From Akkermansiaceae bacterium (GTDB taxonomy: Bacteria; Verrucomicrobiota; Verrucomicrobiia; Verrucomicrobiales; Akkermansiaceae): 64,000 bases of DNA. The notes beneath the pieces are model-generated. The model did not search any database. It saw only the letters and a list, made by a program, of their open reading frames with translations, and was not told where the DNA came from. Within the stretch, counting starts at the first letter, position 1; every line of letters begins with the position of its first letter. Positions 17,625 to 26,645 of the stretch are shown here, one piece after another. The position numbers and the translations under genes were made by a program. The stretch covers positions 26,320-90,319 of the forward strand of contig JAJQGU010000015.1 of assembly GCA_021200315.1 (NCBI GenBank). Direction: 5' to 3'.

Positions 17625-18303
17625 TCAGCCGAGCACGGCAATGATGATCTTGGCGCACACCGTCATCAGAATGAGCGCGGCGGGATACGCGGCGGCATAA
17701 CTGACCACGGGCGGGCGCGCCTCCGTCTTGCCGGTGATGGCGCCCAGAGACTCAAGAACACTCAGTTTGAGAACTTTTCTGGCAAAAAAACCACCCGGCG
17801 GCCAAAGGCGCCAGAGTAATGGCCGCCCCGATCAGAAAAACCGCCGCTCCCTGCCTCTGCAGCGTCTCTACCAGCTGCGCACCGCCCGCCACGCCGGCCC
17901 AGGCCAGAAAAAGGACGAGCCCCAGCTCCATCAACAGCGTGCGCGTCTCCCGGGGGATATAGCCCATAATCGGGCCGATGCGCCCCCAATGGCCGAGAAC
18001 GAGAGCGACCACGAGCGTCACAACCACGAGAGAAAGCAGCGCCAGCCGGTTCCCGGCCTGAGCCAGCGACGAGAAAAACCTGTTGCCCGCGCTCAACCCC
18101 ACGCAATACACGAAAAGCGCCGTGCCTATGCCGCCGACGCCCTCCGGCACGCCCAGCCCGAAGCGCCCGGCCGCCAGAGCGACGAAAAGCACGCCCGAAC
18201 TCCCCAGAGTCAGCCCGCAGAAGCGGATATTCCCCAGCAGAATGTCGATGAACAAAATGCCGAACAGCACGAACGCAGGATTATGCAGCAGCTCCATCAT
18301 CAA
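17625..18303 (-). pseudogene. Collapsed AspT/YidE/YbjL-type transporter
   Basis: The N-terminal part (PAFVLFGILFIDILLGNI, LFVYCVGLSAGNRFF) matches the first membrane domain of AspT-family antiporters. It then passes directly into the second membrane domain (LGHWGRIGPIMGYIP, LLMELGLVLFLAWAGV). The normal middle, with two TrkA-C/RCK domains and several membrane helices, is missing, so the protein is about 225 residues instead of about 550. It is further broken at an A7 run at 17784-17790: with one base fewer the frame continues ARKVLKLSVLESLGAITG to AAAYPAALILM and ends at 17625. It lies downstream of a cobalamin riboswitch. Probably a deletion remnant. Confidence 0.7.
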
Positions 18304-18424
18304 TCTCCCGTCACTTCACCATTTCACTTCCGGAGCGGGCGCCCTCCCGTCGACCGGGGAGGCGGGGAACCCTTCGCAACAGTTCCGCCGCCTCCCCTGC
18401 GGAAGCCCCGCCCGCCGCCTGCCT

Positions 18425-18607
18425 TCATCCCAGCCGCTTCGCCTCGTCCGGGGTCACACAATCGCAGCCGGACGAACGGAACCCCGGTCGAGAGCCGCCC
18501 CGCAAACCCACCAGTAAGCGCGGAGCGGCAAATCCATACCCGGGCGGGAGCTCTCTCAGGCCCCCGCCACCCAGCGTCCTTTCCAGAAATTTTCCGAAAC
18601 CAGTCAT
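18425..18607 (-). CDS. Possible 60-residue ORF downstream of the cobalamin riboswitch
   Basis: Not recognised. It begins MTGFGKFLERTLGGGG and ends with GCDCVTPDEAKRLG. It lies between the riboswitch terminator and the AspT remnant on the same strand. There is only a weak AAGG ribosome site and composition is not clearly coding; another frame is also open here. Listed because of its position. Confidence 0.2.
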   Translation of the reverse strand: MTGFGKFLERTLGGGGLRELPPGYGFAAPRLLVGLRGGSRPGFRSSGCDCVTPDEAKRLG

Positions 18608-18679
18608 CTTGATCGCCTTTACGCGGCACAGAAAGAACGGCGGGCAAGCCCTGAGCCGCGAAACAGCCCTATGAACGGC

Positions 18680-18721
18680 AAAAAACGACCCCTCAGGGCG
18701 CGATTTGCGGTCATGAGGGGT
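18680..18721 (-). terminator. Intrinsic terminator of the cobalamin riboswitch
   Basis: Read on the minus strand, ACCCCTCA (18714-18721) pairs with TGAGGGGT (18688-18695) and is followed by CG and TTTTTT (18680-18685). It lies about 55 bases after the riboswitch core, as expected for transcription control. Confidence 0.7.
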
Positions 18722-18774
18722 ATATGTGTGTGCGTGCTGCGGAGCGGCCTCCCATATCCTACCATGTCGCGAGA

Positions 18775-18900
18775 TAGTGTATTCTGTGTCCCAAGTCGTC
18801 TCCCGGCTCAGAAGCCCTCAGGCTCTACACGGTAGCGCGTCTGTGGCGGATTCCCACCGCCTTCCGTTACTCGGCACGGGGCGCACTGTACCACGGCCGC
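18775..18900 (-). ncRNA. Cobalamin riboswitch
   Basis: On the minus strand the conserved core is readable: GTGCCGAGTAACGGAAGG, then a GCGGTG-GAATCCGCC stem, CAGACGCGCTACCGTGT (the CCCGCCACUGU region) and, after a short variable arm, AGCCGGGAGACGAC (the GCCAGGAGACCUGCC region). These are the B12-box and flanking elements of the cobalamin riboswitch. A terminator hairpin follows, so adenosyl- or methylcobalamin should reduce downstream transcription. What remains downstream is a small ORF and the AspT-type remnant. Confidence 0.82.
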
Positions 18901-19204
18901 GGCCCCCGCGCAACGCCAAATTGCGCATCGGGCGAAAAATCCTCCTCCGCACCGGCCGCCGAAGCACCCCGCCGGCAATCCGCATGGAAGAGGCGGCCCA
19001 GCATCCATATTGCTCCAACCGCGCCCCGAGGAACGCCTAGGGGAGCAAAAAGCGAGGAAGGCGAAAGAGAACGGACTGCACGGCGACAGCGAAAGGCGCT
19101 GAAAAATGTTTTTGCCGCAGCTCTCGATCCACGATTGAATTCAGGGGAAGAAACTGTTACCATCTATGCAGAAACTTCAAACGGCCAATCGAGAGGAAAA
19201 CATC

Positions 19205-19405
19205 ATGGCATTCAGCAACAGCAAGTCCCGGGAAGTGCTCCCCGACAAGGGCATGAGCAGGGGCGGCCCGCAGGCAGGAACCGGCGCGCCTGCAGGGGCG
19301 CAGCTCGGCAAAAACGAGAACGTGCCTGCCGCGGCGCAGGCATGCACGACAGACGACACGATAGAGACCACTCCAGACAAAGCGGAAGCGCAGAGCCATG
19401 GCTGA
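19205..19405 (+). CDS. Small ORF overlapping the start of the native hsdM
   Basis: 66 residues, hydrophilic, rich in Ala, Gly, Lys and Gln, with no recognised domain. The ATG is preceded by GAGAGGAAA, a fair ribosome site. It ends eight bases inside hsdM, so it could act as a coupled leader ORF. GC-rich like the host. Reality is uncertain. Confidence 0.35.
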   Translation: MAFSNSKSREVLPDKGMSRGGPQAGTGAPAGAQLGKNENVPAAAQACTTDDTIETTPDKAEAQSHG

Positions 19406-20165
19406 CACGAAGAAAGAACAGGAACGGGACGCGCTGCACCGCGCGATATGGGCGATTGCCGATGAACTCCGTGGAGCGGTGGATGGCTGGGAGTTCAAGA
19501 ATTACGTCCTCGGCACGATGTTCTACCGCTATATTTCTGAAAATCTGGCCAATTATATCACTCAGGGCGAGCATGAGGCCGGAAACGCGGATTTCGACTA
19601 CGCCGCCATGGCCGACACCGCCGTTGAGGAATTCCGAAAAGAGTTGATCAAGGAAAAGGGGTTCTTCATCCTGCCCAGCGAACTTTTCTGGAATGTGCTC
19701 AAAACGGCGCCCGGCGACGAAAACCTGAACATGACGCTGGAGAGCATCTTCCGTCACATCGAGGAATCCGCGAAGGGCAGCGCATCCGAGGACAACTTCA
19801 AGGGACTGTTCGACGACTTCGACGTGAACAGCAACAAACTGGGCAGCACCGTGGCCAGGCGGAACGAGAGACTGGTCAAGCTGCTGAACGGCGTGGCGGC
19901 CATGAACCTGGGCGACGTGAAACACCACGACATCGACGCTTTCGGCGACGCTTACGAATATCTGATGGCCATGTACGCCAGCAATGCGGGCAAATCCGGC
20001 GGCGAGTTTTTTACGCCTGCCGATGTCTCTGAACTGCTGACCCGGCTGGGCACCGTGGGCAAGACCAATATCAACAAGGTATATGAACTACTGCCGGGGT
20101 GCTTTACGTTTATGATATATCATTACGGTTTTATACAGGTGATTGGAGAAGAAAAACGATTTTAG
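19398..20165 (+). pseudogene. hsdM: Native type I methyltransferase HsdM, N-terminal fragment cut by insertion
   Basis: Residues 1-229 are the N-terminal helical domain of a type I modification subunit (ALHRAIWAIADELRG, YRYISENL, and SGGEFFTPADVSELLTRL before the SAM site). The normal protein would go on as VYDPACGSGSLLLKAVK, which is found instead at 28407. At 20086/20087 the sequence changes to unrelated AT-rich DNA and the frame ends after about 26 foreign residues. The SAM-binding motif and NPPY are therefore missing from this piece, and it cannot methylate by itself. GC content and codon use match the host, unlike the insert. Confidence 0.92.
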
Positions 20166-20174
20166 TTTGAAAAA

Positions 20175-20212
20175 TTTCGTTCGCAATCGCAAAAAAAGTG
20201 TTGCAAACGAAA
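20175..20212. promoter_or_regulatory. Inverted-repeat operator upstream of the XRE gene
   Basis: TTTCGTTCGCAA (20175-20186) and TTGCAAACGAAA (20201-20212) are inverted repeats with one mismatch, centred 26 bases apart. The right half covers the -35 hexamer, so a bound regulator would block the promoter. Binding by the XRE protein is inferred. Confidence 0.55.
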
Positions 20213-20229
20213 CCTAGAGCTGATATAAT
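20201..20229 (+). promoter_or_regulatory. Strong sigma70 promoter of the XRE/hsdRMS unit
   Basis: TTGCAA (20201-20206), 17 bases and a perfect TATAAT (20224-20229). The XRE start is about 130 bases further on. Confidence 0.75.
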
Positions 20230-20361
20230 AAAAGATGTACAAAAACCAATTGGCAAAATTCTTTGTCGGGGTATGCGGCGAAAATAGTGATTCCGGTAAA
20301 CAACACTCAGATGCGAATGCCCAATCAAATGGGCAGCCATCGCAGAAGATTGGAGGGTTCT

Positions 20362-20565
20362 ATGCATTTTAACTACAACAAATTATGGAAACTGTTAATT
20401 GACAGAGGCATGGAGAAAAAAGAACTGAAAGAAGCCGCAAATGTAAGTTCTGCTTCCCTTGCAAAACTGGCAAAGGGTGAAAATATACAGACAGATGTAT
20501 TACTGCGGATATGTGAAGCCCTGGACGTTGAACTGAATGATATAGTCGATACGGTAAGGGATTAG
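20362..20565 (+). CDS. XRE-family DNA-binding regulator (Cro/C1-type HTH)
   Basis: 67 residues, all helix-turn-helix: KLWKLLIDRGMEKKELKEAA, then SSASLAKLAKGENI and VLLRICEALDVELNDIVD. This is the YozG/Cro-like form common in Firmicutes. GGAGGG precedes the ATG at a good distance, which decides this start over the upstream in-frame one. It is the first gene of the insert and precedes hsdR, so it probably times restriction-modification expression, as C proteins do, through the inverted repeat at 20175-20212. Confidence 0.85.
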   Translation: MHFNYNKLWKLLIDRGMEKKELKEAANVSSASLAKLAKGENIQTDVLLRICEALDVELNDIVDTVRD

Positions 20566-20668
20566 CATAAATATCAATGCACAAAAGAAAAGATAATGGA
20601 AGAATATATCGAAATATTATTGCTATTTTGGAGAGCGATAGAGCTTTGTTGTAATGGAGGAATGAGGA

Positions 20669-23600
20669 ATGGCTGCTAAACATACCAAAGGAAATTTTAA
20701 TGAAGCTACACGAGTCCAGATGCCTGCCCTTGTTCACCTGACAAGGCTTGGGTACTCTTATTACGGTAAAATTACCGAGGACATGGCGGGAACGGCGTAT
20801 GATCCGGATACCAACATTCTCACTGATGTGTTCAAAAACCAGTTTGCACTGTTGAATTCTGATGATGCGGGAAAAGCAGAAGAAACGCTGCGCGAGATAC
20901 GCCAGGAACTCGATAACGACGACTTGGGTCGGACTTTTTATAAAAGGCTGATTAGGGTTTCGCCTACTCGGCTGATTGATTTTGAGCATCCAGAAAACAA
21001 TGTGTTTCACTGTACTGCTGAATTCACCTGCAAACGTGACCAGGATGAATTCCGCCCAGATATAACGCTGTTTGTAAATGGCTTGCCTCTTGTATTTGTA
21101 GAGGTAAAGAAGCCGAATAATCAAGGTGGAATGATAGCGGAAAGTGAGAGGATGAATAAGCAGCGCTTTCCAAACAAAAAATTCAGGCGGTTCATAAACA
21201 TCACGCAGTTGATGATTTTCTCCAATAACATGGAATATGACACCATGGGCGGCATGGTACCGATTCAAGGTGCGTTCTATTGTACTGCCTCTCGTGACAA
21301 GGCTCCGTTTAACTGTTTCCGTGAGGAAAATCCTTTGAATGCTCCCGTGCCACCGTATATTCAAGAATATCCTTACAGGGATATTGATGCGGGAGTCGAA
21401 TATCGGATACTGAGTGACTTCAACTGTACCGTTATACATACAGCACCAGAGTACCAGACAAACCTAGGGACAAACACGCCTACGAACCGTATCCTTACTT
21501 CCATGTGCAGCCCGGAAAGGCTCCTCTTCTTGTTGAAGTATGGCATCGCATATGTGCATAAGGAAAAAGAACTGGACGATGGAAAAATTGAATCGACTGA
21601 CCAAAAGCACATTATGCGATATCAGCAGATGTTTGCTGCGCTTGCTGTAAGGCAGAAACTTTCGGAGGGTGTAACATCCGGAATTATCTGGCACACCCAG
21701 GGGAGCGGGAAAACGGCATTGTCATACCACTTGAACTATGTCCTCTCGGATTATTTTTCAAAGCAGAACAAGGTGGCGAAATTCTACTTTATCGTTGACC
21801 GACTGGATTTGCTGAAGCAAGCGAAGGAGGAATTCGAGGCTCGTGGTCTTGTCGTTAAGACCGCCAATTCCAGAAAGGAATTGATGGATCAGTTCAAAGT
21901 TAATCAGGCACAAGAAGGACATACGGGCGACAATGAAGTGACTGTCGTCAATATACAGAGATTTGAGGAAGACAAGACTAAAGTGACGTTGCCTGCCTAC
22001 GCAACTAATTTACAACGCATTTTTATCATAGATGAAGCTCACCGTGGGTACAAACCAGAAGGCAGCTTTCTGGCGAATTTGTTCGATGCAGATAAGAACG
22101 CCATCAAGATTGCATTGACAGGGACGCCATTGTTGAAGGAAGAACGTGAGTCATGGAGGGTATTTGGAGACTATTTGCATACATACTACTATGACAAATC
22201 CATTCAGGATGGATACACGCTGAAAATTATACGTGAAGATATTGAGACTTCGTACAAGGAAAAGCTGTCACAGATTTACGAAAAGCTGGAAACACTCGTA
22301 CAGAAGAAGGATATCAAGAAAAGCAACATTATCGAGCACGAGTCTTATGTCAAAGAACTGCTCCGCTATATCATTTCTGATTTGAAGAGGTTCCGGCAGA
22401 TTCAGGGTGATAATACGCTTGGCGGTATGATTATTTGCGAAACGAGTGAGCAGGCACGGAGATTATATGCTTATTTTGATGAAATACAAGCTGAGTTGAA
22501 TAAGACTGCTTCACAGCCATCGTATCTCAAAGCAGGTTTAATACTCTTTGATAGCGATGACAAGGATACCAGGGACAAAATTATCGATGGATTTAAAAAG
22601 AACATGACCATTGATATCCTTATTGTATACAATATGTTGCTGACGGGATTTGATGCGCCGCGTTTGAAGCGTCTGTATTTTGGCAGAAAGTTGAAGGATC
22701 ATAGCCTGCTCCAGGCAATCACAAGGGTAAACAGACCCTATAAGGATAACCGCTACGGGTATATTATTGATTTTGCTGACATCAAGCAGAATTTTGATGA
22801 AACCAACGAAGCCTATCTCCGGGAACTTAATCGTTTTAATGACCCCAATGAGACAGGCGAAGGTAATGAAACGGATACTTTCCGGCAGGTGATTGAGGAC
22901 AAGGATGCTTTGATAGCCCAGATGCAGGAAGTTCGGCAGACGCTGTTTAGCTACACTACCGATAATGTGGAGGAATTCTGCTCTGAAATCTCCACAATTG
23001 AGGATAAACAGGAATTGCTGAAGCTGAAGAAAGTTCTCATTTCAGCCCGTGATTGTTGTAATATAGTCCGCACCTTTGGTGATGACGAATTGAAGGAAAC
23101 ATTCGCTCATCTCGAAATCACAAAACTTCCAGAGATGATTTCCGAGGTACAGCGACACATTGAATACATAAACCAGAAGGAGGCATTTTCGGAGGATGAC
23201 ACTACTCGGCAGCTTGTCAATGATGCTATGCAGGACATAACATTCAATTTCAGCAAGATTGGCGAGGAAGAAATGAAACTTATATCCGGTGGAGTTGAGC
23301 TGCAGGAGAAGTGGCAAAGGACAATCCACTCCTTTACACAGAATATTGACCAGGATGACCCGGAATACATAACACTCCGTGAAGCATTCATGCAGCGCTT
23401 TAAGGAGCATGGTTTCGTAGTTCACAGCATAGATGAATTTAACGAGCATTCACGGGAACTTGATGAGATTCTGAAAAAGTTGTCCGACCTACAAAAAAGA
23501 AATAAGACTTTGATGAGAAAGTATAACGGCGACCCGAAGTTTGCGCGTGTACATAAACGCATCCGTGAAGAAAACGAAGCACGTAAACTACAAGGAAAGA

Positions 23601-23857
23601 AGCCTATTGTATCCACTTATGATGCTGCTATCATGAGCGTACTGCTTTCTATCAAGGCTGATATCGACCGGAAGGTATATGACAGAAACGACATTTTGAA
23701 AAAAGATGCCTATTTTGAACAAACCGTGATGGCACAGATATCCGAGGGGATGAAAAAGCTGTCACTTGACAGTACACGCGAGGATCGGCTGTTTATTCGG
23801 ACAAGAATTTCGAAGCAGTACCTTGACCAGTATAACGAGACGTACCCGGCGGCATAA
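20669..23857 (+). CDS. hsdR: Type I restriction subunit HsdR
   Basis: 1062 residues, normal for HsdR. The N-terminal nuclease core shows FRPDITLFVNGLPLVFVEVK (D...E.K). The translocase follows with Walker A HTQGSGKT near residue 345, DEAH box IIDEAHRG near 450, motif III TGTP and the later helicase motif AITRVNRPY. The C-terminal helical region ends with IRTRISKQYLDQYNETYPA. With HsdM and HsdS it translocates DNA and cuts away from unmodified sites. GGAGGAATGAGGA precedes the ATG. All catalytic motifs are intact, so it is probably active. Confidence 0.95.
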   Translation: MAAKHTKGNFNEATRVQMPALVHLTRLGYSYYGKITEDMAGTAYDPDTNILTDVFKNQFALLNSDDAGKAEETLREIRQELDNDDLGRTFYKRLIRVSPTRLIDFEHPENNVFHCTAEFTCKRDQDEFRPDITLFVNGLPLVFVEVKKPNNQGGMIAESERMNKQRFPNKKFRRFINITQLMIFSNNMEYDTMGGMVPIQGAFYCTASRDKAPFNCFREENPLNAPVPPYIQEYPYRDIDAGVEYRILSDFNCTVIHTAPEYQTNLGTNTPTNRILTSMCSPERLLFLLKYGIAYVHKEKELDDGKIESTDQKHIMRYQQMFAALAVRQKLSEGVTSGIIWHTQGSGKTALSYHLNYVLSDYFSKQNKVAKFYFIVDRLDLLKQAKEEFEARGLVVKTANSRKELMDQFKVNQAQEGHTGDNEVTVVNIQRFEEDKTKVTLPAYATNLQRIFIIDEAHRGYKPEGSFLANLFDADKNAIKIALTGTPLLKEERESWRVFGDYLHTYYYDKSIQDGYTLKIIREDIETSYKEKLSQIYEKLETLVQKKDIKKSNIIEHESYVKELLRYIISDLKRFRQIQGDNTLGGMIICETSEQARRLYAYFDEIQAELNKTASQPSYLKAGLILFDSDDKDTRDKIIDGFKKNMTIDILIVYNMLLTGFDAPRLKRLYFGRKLKDHSLLQAITRVNRPYKDNRYGYIIDFADIKQNFDETNEAYLRELNRFNDPNETGEGNETDTFRQVIEDKDALIAQMQEVRQTLFSYTTDNVEEFCSEISTIEDKQELLKLKKVLISARDCCNIVRTFGDDELKETFAHLEITKLPEMISEVQRHIEYINQKEAFSEDDTTRQLVNDAMQDITFNFSKIGEEEMKLISGGVELQEKWQRTIHSFTQNIDQDDPEYITLREAFMQRFKEHGFVVHSIDEFNEHSRELDEILKKLSDLQKRNKTLMRKYNGDPKFARVHKRIREENEARKLQGKKPIVSTYDAAIMSVLLSIKADIDRKVYDRNDILKKDAYFEQTVMAQISEGMKKLSLDSTREDRLFIRTRISKQYLDQYNETYPAA

Positions 23858-23869
23858 ACAGGAGGAGTC

Positions 23870-25495
23870 ATGGACGTTAAACAAAAAACGATAGCACTGA
23901 TTGATGCTTTAAAATCCACTTGTCAGGCCTATGGCATGGGCAACGATGGAAACGAATATAAGATTATCACCCAGGTTTTCTTGTATAAGTTCCTGAACGA
24001 CAAATTTGGCTATGAGGTTAAAAAAATAAGCCCTAAATTGGCATCTGCGGAGAAATGGGAAGTGGCTTATGCAGAGATGTCTGAGGATGAACGCTGGGAC
24101 ATCTTAGACAGTCTGTCTTCAGATGTGCCGAGACTTTACCCGGAACACTTGATTTCGAATCTCTGGAATCAGCAAGCTAAGGGTGATTTTGACCTGATTT
24201 TTGACAGCACAATGACGGATATCGCAGACAAGAACATGGACATTTTCTCAACCCAGACCACGCAAAGGACGAAAATTCCGCTGTTTGAGAAGCTGACCAT
24301 AAATGTTACTGATGATGCCCAGCGTGCCCCGTTTGCCCGTGCGTTAGTAGATAAGTTGGTGGATTTCTCTTTCGAGGAGGCTTTTTCACAGAATTATGAT
24401 TTCTTCGCGGCCATCTTTGAGTATCTGATTAAGGACTACAACACAGCTGGTGGCGGCAAGTATGCGGAGTACTATACCCCACATTCCATCGCGATGATTA
24501 TGGCGCGCCTCCTTGTTGGAAATGCGACCGACTTACATAATATCGAGTGCTATGACCCGTCAGCAGGAACGGGTACACTCCTTATGGCATTGAGCCACCA
24601 GATTGGGGAAGACAGGTGTACTATTTTTGCTCAGGACATCTCTCAGAAGAGTAATAAGATGCTGAAGCTGAATCTGATTCTGAACGGATTGGTTTCTTCG
24701 CTTGACCATGCAATCCAGGGAGACACATTGGTGGCTCCATATCATAAGAGTGATGACGGTCAGGAACTCAGAACATTCGACTACGTCGTATCGAATCCAC
24801 CATTTAATATGGACTTCTCGGAAACACGGGAACAGATTGCAGCGATGCCAGTTCGGTTTTGGGCCGGTGTTCCCAATGTGCCCAAAAAGAAAAAGACAAG
24901 CATGGCGATATATACTTGCTTTATTCAGCATGTGATTAACTCATTGAAACCGAATACTGGAAAAGGAGCCATTGTTGTTCCTACCGGTTTCGTGACTGCG
25001 AAGAGCGGCGTGGAAAGTAAGATTCTGAAGCACATCGTAGACGAGCATATCGTGTATGGGTGCATCAGTATGCCGTCAAATATATTTGCTAATACCGGCA
25101 CTAATGTTTCTGTACTTTTCTTTGATAACTCTCGTTCTGCCGAGAAGGTAGTTTTGATTGACGCCTCAAAGATGGGAGAAGAATACAAAGACGGGAATAA
25201 TCAAAAGCGTCGTCTGCGCGATAATGAAATCGACCAGATTGTTGATACATTTCTGAATCAGGAGGCTGTGGATGATTTTTCTGTGGCGGTAACATATGAT
25301 GAAATCAAAGAAAAAAAATACTCTCTCGCAGCGGGACAGTATTTCGATGTGAAGATTGAGTATGTAGAACTATCGCAAGAGCAGTTCATTGCCAGAATGC
25401 GAGCCTATGAAGAAAGCTTACAGGCGTACTTTAGTGAGGGGGAAAAGCTGCAGCAGGAAATCATGGAGCAACTGAAGAAGGTGAAGTATGAGTAG
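23870..25495 (+). CDS. hsdM: Type I modification subunit HsdM of the inserted system
   Basis: 541 residues. The N-terminal helical domain is followed by the SAM-binding motif DPSAGTGTLLMAL (near residue 227) and the catalytic NPPFNMDF (near 308), giving an N6-adenine methyltransferase. AGGAGGA sits just before the ATG, 12 bases after hsdR. It overlaps hsdS by eight bases. It differs clearly from the native interrupted HsdM, which has DPACGSG and NPPYS, so the two belong to different type I families. Confidence 0.95.
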   Translation: MDVKQKTIALIDALKSTCQAYGMGNDGNEYKIITQVFLYKFLNDKFGYEVKKISPKLASAEKWEVAYAEMSEDERWDILDSLSSDVPRLYPEHLISNLWNQQAKGDFDLIFDSTMTDIADKNMDIFSTQTTQRTKIPLFEKLTINVTDDAQRAPFARALVDKLVDFSFEEAFSQNYDFFAAIFEYLIKDYNTAGGGKYAEYYTPHSIAMIMARLLVGNATDLHNIECYDPSAGTGTLLMALSHQIGEDRCTIFAQDISQKSNKMLKLNLILNGLVSSLDHAIQGDTLVAPYHKSDDGQELRTFDYVVSNPPFNMDFSETREQIAAMPVRFWAGVPNVPKKKKTSMAIYTCFIQHVINSLKPNTGKGAIVVPTGFVTAKSGVESKILKHIVDEHIVYGCISMPSNIFANTGTNVSVLFFDNSRSAEKVVLIDASKMGEEYKDGNNQKRRLRDNEIDQIVDTFLNQEAVDDFSVAVTYDEIKEKKYSLAAGQYFDVKIEYVELSQEQFIARMRAYEESLQAYFSEGEKLQQEIMEQLKKVKYE

Positions 25496-26591
25496 ACGAG
25501 CATTACGAGAGATAGGCAAAATACAAGCCGGTCCTTTCGGAACACAGCTTCATAAAGAGGAATATGTTGAAGAAGGCATTCCTATGCTTAATGCAAAAAA
25601 TGTAGGAGATGGAGTTGTGATATTGGATTCTGTTGACTATGTTTCAGAAAGTGTTTGTGAGAGACTCCCAAATTATATACTTAAAGAAGGGGACATCCTA
25701 TTTGGTAGAGCAGGCTCGATTGAACGTCATACTTATGTGACAAAAGAATTTGAAGGCTGTTTCCAAGGGACTAACTGCATAAGGATTAGATGCAATAATC
25801 CAGAAATGGCTGCCTATGTTTCATATTATCTGTGGTCACCACAAGTGAAGCAGACGATTACCAATAAGACAGGGGGTTCGGTATTATCGTATATTACAAC
25901 CGATTTACTCAGTGAAATTGTTGTAGATTTACCAGATGAGAAAACTTTGAAAGCAGTTAGTAGACTACTGCTAACTCTTGACTGGAAAATCCAAAACAAC
26001 AATCGTATAAATGATAATTTAGCGCAGATGACCTACGATACATACATGCACCTGTTCTTTTCGAAATTACCTAACGGAAAACTCGGCGACATTATTCTTG
26101 AGAATAATAAATCCTCCGTCCAAGTTGGAATGGCAAAATCTGCAAACGGTAAATATCCGTTCTTTACAAGCGGAGATGCTATTCTCGAATGGAATGAGTG
26201 TATGGTATCCGGCCGAAATTGCTACTTAAATACCGGTGGAAATGCCGGAGTAAAGTATTACGTTGGTGATGCAGCTTATTCCACAGATACATGGTGTATC
26301 ACCGGGAAAAACAATACTGCCGACTACCTATATCTCACACTACTGTCAATAAAGCCAGAGCTTAATCAGAAATTTTTCCAAGGTACTGGTCTAAAGCATT
26401 TGCAGAAGCCTCTTCTGCGGGATAGAAAGATATATATTCCATGCGAAGAAGAACTTTCTGCCTTTAACAAGAGCATTCAACCCATGTTCGATATGATTTC
26501 TGCCAATATCAGAGAGAATCAAAGGCTTACAAAGCTTCGTGATTGGCTCCTACCGATGTTGATGAACGGGCAAGCAACTATAGAGGACTAA
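25488..26591 (+). CDS. hsdS: Type I specificity subunit HsdS
   Basis: 367 residues with two target-recognition domains (about 1-150 and 195-330). They are separated by a conserved coiled-coil spacer (LLLTLDWKIQNNNRINDNLA, TYDTYMHLFF) and followed by a second one (IRENQRLTKLRDWLLPMLMNG). This layout reads two half sites and sets the target of both methylation and cutting. The start overlaps the hsdM end, so the subunits are translationally coupled. The recognition sequence cannot be predicted by eye. Confidence 0.93.
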   Translation: MSRRALREIGKIQAGPFGTQLHKEEYVEEGIPMLNAKNVGDGVVILDSVDYVSESVCERLPNYILKEGDILFGRAGSIERHTYVTKEFEGCFQGTNCIRIRCNNPEMAAYVSYYLWSPQVKQTITNKTGGSVLSYITTDLLSEIVVDLPDEKTLKAVSRLLLTLDWKIQNNNRINDNLAQMTYDTYMHLFFSKLPNGKLGDIILENNKSSVQVGMAKSANGKYPFFTSGDAILEWNECMVSGRNCYLNTGGNAGVKYYVGDAAYSTDTWCITGKNNTADYLYLTLLSIKPELNQKFFQGTGLKHLQKPLLRDRKIYIPCEEELSAFNKSIQPMFDMISANIRENQRLTKLRDWLLPMLMNGQATIED

Positions 26592-26645
26592 GCTGCTAAA
26601 TTATCATTTAGCGTTGCGCTTGAAAATAGAAAGAGGAGGCCACAG

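Larger units (their letters stand above)
18304..19204. other. Long intergenic region
   Basis: About 900 bases without a confident protein gene. It holds the possible 60-residue ORF, the riboswitch and its terminator (all minus strand), and before 19205 a weak plus-strand promoter candidate (TTGAAT, 17 bases, TACCAT) for the restriction locus. Nothing further recognised at 18930-19100. Confidence 0.6.

Noticed and set aside
15764..17644. 626-residue Arg/His-rich open frame overlapping the PEP-CTERM gene
   Set aside because: It lies in another frame of a repetitive coding region; composition is that of a shifted frame, not of a protein.
18688..18721. The hairpin as a plus-strand terminator
   Set aside because: The T run lies on the minus strand only, and the riboswitch explains it.
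20669..25495. The insert as a prophage or ICE
   Set aside because: No integrase, portal, capsid, relaxase or conjugation gene is present; only restriction and accessory genes.
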